Shown piece after piece: positions 1 to 5,702 of a stretch of 5,876 nt of DNA. This DNA comes from an uncultured Coriobacteriales bacterium (lineage in GTDB: Bacteria; Actinomycetota; Coriobacteriia; Coriobacteriales; UMGS124): contig CAKUKJ010000171.1 in NCBI GenBank assembly GCA_934662525.1, positions 1-5,876 on the forward strand. Direction: 5' to 3'. Position numbers and translations under genes: made by a program. How positions within the stretch are numbered: the stretch's first letter is position 1; the number at the start of each line of letters is the position of its first letter. The notes below the pieces were generated by a model. The model saw only the letters and a list, made by a program, of their open reading frames with translations. It was not told the DNA's origin and searched no databases.

Positions 1-2402
1 AGGTGTGCAAGGGCCCGCGCCACTTCGCCTCGGCCCTGACCTCCGACTGGAACTTCAGCTGGTCGGCAACGGTCGACCGCCCGCAGGTCTTCACCATTTG
101 GGCCTCCGGCCCCGAGTGCTCCAACTACGACGAGTCGGGCCGCTCCATCGTGGACGAGGCGCTCAACGCCCCCACGTTCATCTCCGTGGACCCGCGTACC
201 ACCAACCTGGGCAAGGAGTCTGACATCCACCTGGCGCTCAAGGGCGGCACCGACACGCCGCTGGCCCTTGCCATGTGCGACGTCGTCATCAAGAACGACC
301 TGGTGGACTGGCAGTTTGTGAAGCGCTGGACCAACGCGTGCTTCCTGGTGGTGGAGGACAAGGAGCCCAGCGGCCCCGAGCTTCCCCACATCTGGCACGG
401 CCCCACGAACATCAAGACCACCCTGCTCACCCAGGCCGACCTCGAGGAAGACGGCAGCCCCTACAAGTACATGGTGTGGGACCAGGCCACCGAGTCGCTC
501 AAGTGGTTCAACGCCAGTGCCGACCGTCGCGGCGCCGACCCGGACTGGGACCCCGTCACCGACGAAGAGTGCAACACGTGGGAGGGCGAGCAGCCCTGGA
601 AGCGCTATGACGGCGACGGCCCCCAGGACGAGTGGTCGCGCCGCAACTTCGAGGGTACCGAGGCCGACACGGTGCAGTCTGAGTTCTCCCAGGGCTTCGT
701 GCCCACGCTCGACGACTTCGAGGCCATCGACCCGGCCTGCTACGGGGAGTTCGAGGTGACCTTCAAGGACGGCTCCACCCACACCGCCGTGCCCGTGTGG
801 CAGAAGTTCGCCGAGCGCTGCGAGGAGTACGCGCCTGAGGTCGCCGAGGGCATCACGGGCGTGCCTGCCGCCGACATCGAGAAGGCCGCCCTCATCTACG
901 CCACGCGCGTCGATGAGCGCTGGGGCAACGGCGGCATCATGTACCAGCTGGGCGTGGAGCACCACGGCAACGGCGTGCAGAACTGCCGCGCCATCGAGAT
1001 CCTGACCGCCATCACCGGCAACACCGACACCCCCGGCGGCCAGCGCGGCTCCACCAAGCTCGACATCAACTACATGGGCAACTTCGGCCTGGCCCCCTAC
1101 GACCCCAACGCCGACCGCTCCTGCGACGGCACCAAGCGCCTCGGCGCCGACACGCACCCGCTGCTCAGCTGGTGGGGCATGTGGGCCAACTCCAACGACA
1201 TCGCCAGGGCCGGCGCCACCGGCAAGCCCTACCCGCTCAAGGGCGCCATGTGCGGCGCAGGCGACTTCATGAGCATGGCCAACTCCACGCTCATGTGGGA
1301 GTGCCTGAAGCAGCTTGACTTCTTCTTCGACATCGACCTGTGGCACGCCCCCACCAGCGAGCTGGCCGACGTCATCCTGCCCGCCCGCCACTGGCTCGAG
1401 GTGCCGCTGCCCCGTCAGTCCCAGGGAGCCTCGGGCGCGCTCGGCGCCTGCGTGCCCGTGGTGGAGCCGCTCGCCGAGTCGCAGTACGACCCCACCATCG
1501 CCGAGATGCTCTACCAGCGCGCCGGCATCCAGTGGGGCTGGGACGCCGACAACCCCTATCCCACCATGGAGGAGCAGCTCGACTACGTCGTGCGCGAGGT
1601 CGCTCCCTCCTGGCAGGACTTCGTGCAGGAGTTCCAGGACAACGGCTGGTGGGACGTCAAGAAGATCCATCCCGACGACTGGGGCACCTACCGCCGCTTC
1701 ATGACCGGCTTCCTCAAGAAGGACTACACGCAGACCCCCTCGGCGCAAAACGTCATCCCCGGATTCAACACGCCCACGCAGAAGCAGGAGATCTGGTCCA
1801 CCATCATGGAGACGGCCCACGGCGCGGCCGCTGCCCTGCCCGGCTACGAGCCCAACCCCGACACCAAGGCCATGAACCCCGAGCTGTGGGAGGAGTACCC
1901 GCTCGAGTGCCTCACCGGCCGCCGCATCCCGGTGTACTTCCACTCCGAGCACAGGCAGCTGCCCTGGTGCCGCGAGGTCTGGCCCGTGCCCAAGATGGAG
2001 ATCAACCCCGAGGACGCCGCGGAGCTGGGTATCGAGCAGGGCGACTGGTGCTGGATCGAGAACCCGCACGGCAAGATCCGTCAGACGGCCGACATCTTCC
2101 CCGGCGTGAAGAAGGGCACCATCAACTGCGAGCACTCCTGGTGGTATCCCGAGCTCTCCGCCCCCGAGCACGGCTGGCGCCTCTCTGCGGTGAACCAGCT
2201 CGTGAACAACGACATCTCCGACCCCTACTGCGGCTCCTCCGTGGTGCGCGGCTACCCGGTCAAGGTGTACAAGGCCACGGCCGACAACTCGCCGTTCGGC
2301 AACCCCGTGCCCTGCGACGACGACGGAACGCCCATCATCACCGATGCGACCGACCCGCGCCTGAAGGCTTGGGCCCCCGTGTACGAAGGAAGGGATGAGT
2401 AA
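1..2402 (+). CDS. Molybdopterin (bis-MGD) oxidoreductase catalytic subunit, DMSO reductase superfamily, 5' partial
   Basis: This is the large catalytic subunit of a molybdenum or tungsten reductase/dehydroxylase-type enzyme. The frame is open from the left edge, so the GTG at 3 is probably internal. Numbering from position 3, about 799 residues remain. The missing N-terminus should hold any Tat signal, the N-terminal Fe-S motif and the metal-ligand residue. Visible family features are: a cofactor-binding stretch around residues 55-100 with FISVDPRTT and GGTDTPLALAM; a conserved NGGIMYQLGVEHHGNG stretch near 308-323 followed by ITGNTDTPGGQRGS; the family-typical LWHAPTSELADVILPARHWLE near 446; and a C-terminal molybdopterin-dinucleotide-binding domain from about 639 (GRRIPVYFHSEHRQLPW, then GIEQGDWCWIENPHG) to about 755. 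It is followed with a one-base overlap by a ferredoxin subunit and shares the cluster with a TorD chaperone, which supports a DmsAB-like complex. Substrate is unknown; a catechol-dehydroxylase-like or other orphan reductase role is possible but not shown. Family call is firm, subfamily open. Confidence 0.93.
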   Translation, partial: VCKGPRHFASALTSDWNFSWSATVDRPQVFTIWASGPECSNYDESGRSIVDEALNAPTFISVDPRTTNLGKESDIHLALKGGTDTPLALAMCDVVIKNDLVDWQFVKRWTNACFLVVEDKEPSGPELPHIWHGPTNIKTTLLTQADLEEDGSPYKYMVWDQATESLKWFNASADRRGADPDWDPVTDEECNTWEGEQPWKRYDGDGPQDEWSRRNFEGTEADTVQSEFSQGFVPTLDDFEAIDPACYGEFEVTFKDGSTHTAVPVWQKFAERCEEYAPEVAEGITGVPAADIEKAALIYATRVDERWGNGGIMYQLGVEHHGNGVQNCRAIEILTAITGNTDTPGGQRGSTKLDINYMGNFGLAPYDPNADRSCDGTKRLGADTHPLLSWWGMWANSNDIARAGATGKPYPLKGAMCGAGDFMSMANSTLMWECLKQLDFFFDIDLWHAPTSELADVILPARHWLEVPLPRQSQGASGALGACVPVVEPLAESQYDPTIAEMLYQRAGIQWGWDADNPYPTMEEQLDYVVREVAPSWQDFVQEFQDNGWWDVKKIHPDDWGTYRRFMTGFLKKDYTQTPSAQNVIPGFNTPTQKQEIWSTIMETAHGAAAALPGYEPNPDTKAMNPELWEEYPLECLTGRRIPVYFHSEHRQLPWCREVWPVPKMEINPEDAAELGIEQGDWCWIENPHGKIRQTADIFPGVKKGTINCEHSWWYPELSAPEHGWRLSAVNQLVNNDISDPYCGSSVVRGYPVKVYKATADNSPFGNPVPCDDDGTPIITDATDPRLKAWAPVYEGRDE

Positions 2403-3010
2403 TGGCACGCCTTACTTTGGCGATCGACCTCAACCGCTGCATGAACTGCAAGGCCTGCAACGCCGCCTGCAAGGAGCAAAACGACGTGGGCATCGGCTAC
2501 TTCTGGAACTGGGTGGACCGCAAGCAGTCCGACAAGTTGGAGGAAGACAACGGCGCCCCCAGCCATGACTTCTACTACCTGCCCATGCAGTGCCAGCACT
2601 GCGACAACCCCGAGTGCGTCACCGTGTGTCCCACGGGCGCCTCGATGAAGATGGACAACGGCACCGTGCAGATTGACAAGGACCAGTGCATCGGCTGCCA
2701 GGCATGCGTGGGCGCGTGCCCCTACGGCGTGCGCTACCTCAACGTCGAGAAGAACGTCGTGGAGAAGTGCACGCTGTGCGCCGAGCGCGTCGACGAGGGT
2801 GAGCTGCCTCAGTGCGTGCTCAACTGCGTGGGCATGGCCAAGTGGTTCGGCGACCTGGAGGAGGGCATCGAGAACTTCGACGGCCCGCTGGGCAAGAAGC
2901 TCGGCGAGTACGTGCAGCCCTTTGAGGAGGCCGACGTCCATCACCTGGCCGACTCGGGCAACGGCCCGTCGTTCGTGTACATCCTGCGCAACCACACCTG
3001 GCAGGAGTAG
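2402..3010 (+). CDS. Four-[4Fe-4S] ferredoxin-type electron transfer subunit (DmsB-like)
   Basis: This 202-residue protein is the iron-sulfur subunit that passes electrons to or from the molybdenum subunit encoded just upstream. It has sixteen cysteines in four groups, as in DmsB/PhsB/NrfC-type proteins: C13, C16, C19, C23; C64, C67, C72, C76; C96, C99, C102, C106; and C123, C126, C138, C142. All ligands appear present, so four [4Fe-4S] clusters are expected. There is no signal peptide, which fits export (if any) in complex with a Tat-tagged partner. The ATG at 2402 overlaps the upstream stop codon as TAATG and has a purine-rich ribosome site (AAGGAAGGG, 2386-2394), so translation is probably coupled to the catalytic subunit. 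Length is normal for the family. The symbol dmsB is withheld because the substrate of the complex is unknown. Confidence 0.95.
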   Translation: MARLTLAIDLNRCMNCKACNAACKEQNDVGIGYFWNWVDRKQSDKLEEDNGAPSHDFYYLPMQCQHCDNPECVTVCPTGASMKMDNGTVQIDKDQCIGCQACVGACPYGVRYLNVEKNVVEKCTLCAERVDEGELPQCVLNCVGMAKWFGDLEEGIENFDGPLGKKLGEYVQPFEEADVHHLADSGNGPSFVYILRNHTWQE

Positions 3011-3030
3011 GTTCTGTAAGTGAGCGAGCG

Positions 3031-3065
3031 TGGTCGGGGCTGTCGGCTGTTCGCAGCCCCGACCA
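3031..3065 (+). terminator. Perfect 12-bp hairpin after the A-B gene pair, possible terminator or mRNA-processing structure
   Basis: TGGTCGGGGCTG (3031-3042) pairs exactly with CAGCCCCGACCA (3054-3065) around an 11-base loop. It begins 20 bases after the ferredoxin stop codon. No run of T follows (the next bases are TCCATGTTGC), so it is not a textbook intrinsic terminator. It could be a weak or factor-assisted terminator, or a 3' stabilising stem that makes the first two genes more abundant than the downstream ones. The hairpin is seen directly; its role is inferred. Confidence 0.5.
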
Positions 3066-3171
3066 TCCATGTTGCGGCCTTGTGCCTTGCAGCGGGCTTG
3101 CCCGCCGACCCCCGAACTGCGGGCGAGTCCGTTGCAGCGTACAAGAAGGAGAGAAGAGGGGAAGGTTCGTT

Positions 3172-3936
3172 ATGAGCGACGAAACCAAGGTGACCAAGGT
3201 GGGCGAGGGGGAGATCGAGCGGTCCTATCAGCCTGCGACGCAGGACCCGGCCGCGCTTCTGCAAGACGCCCCCGATGTCGAGGGCAGGGCGGCCGGCGAG
3301 CGCATCGCCTCGCTGTATGAGCGCCTGCGCGGCTCGAGGCGGTTCCTCGACGGCATCCTGGAGTTTTGCCGTGATGAGCGCACTGAGGAGGAGGTTGCCG
3401 AGGAGGTCGCCCGCCTCAAGAAGCTTGAGTTCTGCATCTACACGGCCGACGTGCTGTGTTCCCACCTGGTGGATGCCGGCGCGCTCGTGCGCATCGAGCC
3501 TGCGGGGGAGGACGTGCGCGTCGTCGAGGTGGACGGCGTGCAATATCTGGAGCCCGCAGGCGATGGCACAGACGGGCAGGAGGGTGGCGGTGTCCGGGCG
3601 ATTGTTCGCCTGAAGACGACCGCAGCCGGGCTCTCCGCACTTGATTGTGGGCATGACCTCGGTCGCTTCCAGGCTGTCCTGGCCGAAGACGCGGGCTACG
3701 AGAACATCTACCGCATCCTGCTCGACTGCTGCGCAAACGAGGGCGGCGCCACCGCCAAGGAGCTGGGCGACGCCGTGGACGGCCAGCCCGAGGTGCAGGA
3801 GCCGCGCCTGTACGCCTCGTACTTCTATGAGAAGCTTGCCGAGTGCGACCTCATCGCGTGGGCCGGCAAGGCGTGGGTTATCACCGAGTTGGGGCGTCGG
3901 GCGGTGGAATACTTGGATGGCGCGGAGCAGGCATAA
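3172..3936 (+). CDS. Hypothetical protein with two tandem winged-helix-like units
   Basis: This 254-residue soluble protein is not one I can name. The ATG at 3172 is chosen because a strong purine-rich ribosome site (GAGGGGAAGG, 3156-3165) sits six bases upstream; the frame extends back to 3082 without a comparable site. Residues 1-40 are acidic and probably disordered. Two segments then seem to repeat one plan. Residues about 57-160 run from FLDGILEFCRDE through VLCSHLVDAGALVRI to LKTTAAGLSALD. Residues about 178-250 run from NIYRILLDCCANE through YFYEKLAECDLIAW to WVITELGRRAVEYLD. Each reads as helix, helix, helix, beta-wing, then a T..G...L end, as in winged-helix proteins. Residues 128-140 look like a flexible linker. 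Placed between the Fe-S subunit and the TorD chaperone, it may be a regulator or an assembly factor; its acidic character makes DNA binding uncertain. Start and coding status are well supported, function is not. Confidence 0.82.
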   Translation: MSDETKVTKVGEGEIERSYQPATQDPAALLQDAPDVEGRAAGERIASLYERLRGSRRFLDGILEFCRDERTEEEVAEEVARLKKLEFCIYTADVLCSHLVDAGALVRIEPAGEDVRVVEVDGVQYLEPAGDGTDGQEGGGVRAIVRLKTTAAGLSALDCGHDLGRFQAVLAEDAGYENIYRILLDCCANEGGATAKELGDAVDGQPEVQEPRLYASYFYEKLAECDLIAWAGKAWVITELGRRAVEYLDGAEQA

Positions 3937-3981
3937 GGCCCGCGCTGACGTGGAGAGATCGATAAAAGTTTGGGGGAGACT

Positions 3982-4677
3982 ATGGTGGATGAGAGAATCG
4001 AGGGCGGTACGCTGGTGCCGGCTGAGCGCGAGGACCTGGCGCGGGCGCATGACCAGCGCGCTTGGATGTACGGCCTGCTTTCTCGTCTGTACCGCGTGGA
4101 GGTGGACCCGGTGTTCCTGAAGCAGCTGAGGGCTATGAAGTTTCCGGCTGCAACGGGCAACGACGCCATGGACAAGGGATATCGCCAGCTTGCGGGCTAT
4201 CTGGCGCACACCGACGCCGGCACGCTCACCGAGCTCGCGGTGGACTACGTGTGCGCCTTCATCGGGCACGGCATCGACGGCCATGCGGCGGCCTACCCGT
4301 TTGAGAGCGTCTACCGTAGCGAGAAGCGCCTTCTGATGCAGGGCGCCCGCGACGAGGTGCTCGCGCTCTACCGCGCCGAGGGCATCGACAAGGCCGCCGA
4401 CTGGAAAGACGGCGAGGACCATGTGGCCCTCGAGCTCGAGTTCATGAAGACGCTCGCCGAGCGTGCCGCCAAGGCCCTGCGCGAGGAGAACGACGCCGAG
4501 GCCGCCCGCCTGCTCGGCGTGCAGCATGCTTTCCTCGACGACCACCTGCGCAAGTGGCTCCCCACGTTCACCCGCGACATGGGCATCTTCGCCAAGACCG
4601 ACCTCTACCTGGGCCTCGCCAACCTCACTTCCGGCTTCCTGCAGGTGGAAGAGGAGTTCATGGCCGAGGTTGCGTAA
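3982..4677 (+). CDS. TorD/DmsD-family molybdoenzyme maturation chaperone
   Basis: This 231-residue, almost wholly helical cytoplasmic protein is a redox-enzyme maturation chaperone. Such proteins bind the apo catalytic subunit (often its Tat signal), hold it open for bis-MGD insertion and delay export until folding is done. Family marks, numbered from the ATG at 3982, are YPFESVYRSEKRLLM (105-119), EDHVALELEFM (145-155) and FLDDHLRKWLPTF (184-196). The N-terminal part (about 18-95) has the usual helices with RAWMYGLLSRLY and ELAVDYVCAFIG. The ATG has GGGGGAG at 3972-3978, close upstream; a TTG at 3970 in the same frame would add four residues and is less likely. It lies 45 bases after the winged-helix gene and closes the plus-strand cluster, so the catalytic subunit at its start is the obvious client. 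Its last 20 bases overlap the 3' end of the opposing toxin gene. Confidence 0.92.
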   Translation: MVDERIEGGTLVPAEREDLARAHDQRAWMYGLLSRLYRVEVDPVFLKQLRAMKFPAATGNDAMDKGYRQLAGYLAHTDAGTLTELAVDYVCAFIGHGIDGHAAAYPFESVYRSEKRLLMQGARDEVLALYRAEGIDKAADWKDGEDHVALELEFMKTLAERAAKALREENDAEAARLLGVQHAFLDDHLRKWLPTFTRDMGIFAKTDLYLGLANLTSGFLQVEEEFMAEVA

Positions 4678-5011
4678 GGGCGGCTATCTCATTAAGGCCT
4701 GTGCGAACGGCCAGGGAGTCGCGGTCAGTCAAATGCCCGACTACACAGCGAACCTTCTCTTCCGCGAGGCAGACGAGCTTGCTGCAGCGTACTGTTGATG
4801 GTTTTGCGAGTCCCTCTTCCCTCCAGTCAAGCAGCTGCACCTCGCCCGGGAATTCTGGGCGGGGTGCATGACTTGTCACTTTGGCGAATGTGAGTTGGGC
4901 GTTTCCATTGCTCAACCCAACAATGATTGCGGGGCGAGGTTTGCTAACCTCCGGCTTATCTTCGTACGCAAACCGCACAACAACGATATCAAAGAGGCTA
5001 AGCATCGGCAT
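4658..5011 (-). CDS. PemK/MazF-family type II toxin
   Basis: This 117-residue protein matches the PemK/MazF-like endoribonuclease toxins, which cut mRNA to halt growth until neutralised by an antitoxin. From the ATG at 5011 it shows LFDIVVVRF (6-14), the conserved KPRPAIIV strand (24-31) with the usual arginine, KVTSH (44-48) with the threonine/serine pair of the active site, LDW (61-63), KPSTVRCSKLVCL (70-82) and VGHLTDRD (91-98). The frame runs open to 5146, but the family domain begins at about 5011, or 5005 for a second in-frame ATG, and both overlap the antitoxin stop, implying coupled translation. I see no independent ribosome site. Its 3' end overlaps the torD 3' end by 20 bases. The product looks intact and the active-site pattern is preserved. 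Assignment rests on motif recognition only. Confidence 0.88.
   Translation of the reverse strand: MPMLSLFDIVVVRFAYEDKPEVSKPRPAIIVGLSNGNAQLTFAKVTSHAPRPEFPGEVQLLDWREEGLAKPSTVRCSKLVCLAEEKVRCVVGHLTDRDSLAVRTGLNEIAALTQPRP
4836..4868 (+). terminator. Strong hairpin inside the toxin gene, possible terminator for the plus-strand operon
   Basis: TGCACCTCGCCC (4836-4847) pairs with GGGCGGGGTGCA (4857-4868), twelve pairs with a single G-U wobble, around a nine-base loop. The wobble pairs only in plus-strand RNA; on the toxin mRNA that position is an A-C mismatch. It lies about 160 bases past the torD stop, where an operon terminator would be useful, but it has no clear T-tract, only a short TTT a few bases on. 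It may be just a by-product of G+C-rich coding sequence. Confidence 0.3.
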
Positions 5012-5294
5012 ACAGTGCGTCGTAGATGGCATCTTCGGGGTCGTCCCAGTCAGTTGGAAGAATGGGTTCTCCTGCTGTATTGAGCTTGGGCTCATACACC
5101 ATTGCTTTGTTGATTGTTGGCGTAACTGGACCAGCCGAAAGGGCAAACGGGATTCCGTTGTTGCGTACGACTTGTCTGAGAAATATGTTGATAGCCGAGG
5201 TCATATCTAAGCCGAGATCGGCGAAAACGCGACGGGCCTGCTCTTTGATGGCCGGATCCGTCTTGCATGTGATAAGTGCTGTCGCTGATGACAT
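4998..5294 (-). CDS. RelB/DinJ-family antitoxin
   Basis: This 98-residue protein is the antitoxin that should bind and silence the toxin encoded immediately after it, and probably represses their shared promoter. The N-terminal ribbon-helix-helix half is typical: strand TALITCKTD (5-13), helix PAIKEQARRVFADLGL (14-29), helix MTSAINIFLRQVVRNN (31-46), then the family signature GIPF (47-50). The acidic C-terminal part (about 66-98, rich in D and E and ending DALYADA) would be the toxin-wrapping segment. The ATG at 5294 has a very strong ribosome site, AGGGAGGT (5305-5298 on this strand), fitting the need for more antitoxin than toxin. Its stop codon lies inside the start region of the toxin. 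Base composition is lower in G+C than the operons on either side, suggesting that the pair was acquired. Confidence 0.92.
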   Translation of the reverse strand: MSSATALITCKTDPAIKEQARRVFADLGLDMTSAINIFLRQVVRNNGIPFALSAGPVTPTINKAMVYEPKLNTAGEPILPTDWDDPEDAIYDALYADA

Positions 5295-5297
5295 ATA

Positions 5298-5339
5298 ACC
5301 TCCCTAGCCTGCCATTGGAATGTCATTATATAGCTAATG
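5298..5339 (-). promoter_or_regulatory. Toxin-antitoxin promoter and putative operator
   Basis: On the minus strand a perfect TATAAT box lies at 5330-5325, 31 bases before the antitoxin ATG. I see no good -35 hexamer at 16-18 bases upstream (TCCCTC at 17). The box is embedded in an inverted repeat, CATTA-N6-TAATG (5324-5339), and a second, CATT-GG-AATG (5313-5322), follows directly downstream. Two spaced palindromes over the -10 and start region are what would be expected of an operator bound by a ribbon-helix-helix antitoxin dimer pair. The strong ribosome site AGGGAGGT is at 5305-5298. Bases are seen directly; operator function is inferred. Confidence 0.6.
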
Positions 5340-5385
5340 GATAGATTGAGGGAGATTGCAAGACTCGGTCGCTTGGTTCCCAGGG

Positions 5386-5664
5386 CTAGTCCACATGTAT
5401 GTGCACGTAGGCAGACTCGGGGCTGTGGTCACCGGCGTCGTTGACGGAGCGCACGAGCAGCGCGTACTCGCCGGGCTGCTCGGGCGTCCAATCGAACGTC
5501 CAGGTAAGGTTCTGGTAGTCGTTCGTGTTTGGCGTGTCGTAGGTCGTCCAGTTCTGGCCGTCGTCGAGGGAGAATTGGATGGCCGAGATGGAATGGCCGA
5601 AGTCGTAGGCCGTGCCCTTGAGCGAGACGGTCTTGCCGACGCTGGTGTAGATGGGTGCGATCAT
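5386..5664 (-). CDS. Free-standing Ig-like domain resembling the Mo-co oxidoreductase dimerisation domain
   Basis: This 92-residue protein is a single beta-sandwich domain. Its pattern TVSLKGTAYDFGHSISAIQF (12-31), then SLDDGQNW (32-39), LTWTFDWTP (53-61), PGEYALLVRSVNDAGDHSP (64-82) and a final beta strand is that of the C-terminal domain of sulfite-oxidase-type molybdoenzymes, where the 'S.DGG..W' turn and 'W.F.W.P...G.Y.L..R..D..G..SP' lines recur. Here it stands alone, with no catalytic domain, signal peptide or membrane segment. The ATG at 5664 has an AAGGAGA ribosome site (5675-5669) with five-base spacing, so this looks like a real small gene and not a decayed fragment. It follows the ACP-like gene by 38 bases on the same strand and is probably co-transcribed. 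It may be a partner for a separately encoded enzyme upstream, beyond the window. A generic Ig-like adhesion or sugar-binding role is an alternative. Confidence 0.8.
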   Translation of the reverse strand: MIAPIYTSVGKTVSLKGTAYDFGHSISAIQFSLDDGQNWTTYDTPNTNDYQNLTWTFDWTPEQPGEYALLVRSVNDAGDHSPESAYVHIHVD

Positions 5665-5702
5665 GGGGTCTCCTTGAGGTCGTGTTGCGGTTGGTGCGAA
5701 TC

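Noticed and set aside
1340..2398. A 352-codon plus-strand open frame inside the catalytic subunit
   Set aside because: It is in another frame of the molybdoenzyme gene and reads as R/A/P-rich low-complexity sequence, with no ribosome site.
2252..3070. A 272-codon minus-strand open frame
   Set aside because: It is antisense to the ferredoxin subunit, whose sixteen cysteines are clearly under selection; the minus-strand product is repetitive H/V/A/L sequence with no recognisable domain.
2941..4545. A 534-codon open frame on the minus strand
   Set aside because: It lies opposite three well-supported plus-strand genes, has low-complexity A/L/R/V-rich content without family motifs, and is a typical shadow frame of G+C-rich coding DNA.
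5012..5146. N-terminal extension of the toxin up to 5146
   Set aside because: The extra 45 residues overlap the antitoxin gene, do not resemble the PemK/MazF fold and have no ribosome site; the family domain starts at the ATG at 5011 or 5005.
4658..5385. Insertion sequence or integron cassette carrying the toxin-antitoxin pair
   Set aside because: I looked for terminal inverted repeats, target duplications, a recombinase or an attC-like site and saw none; only base composition hints at transfer.
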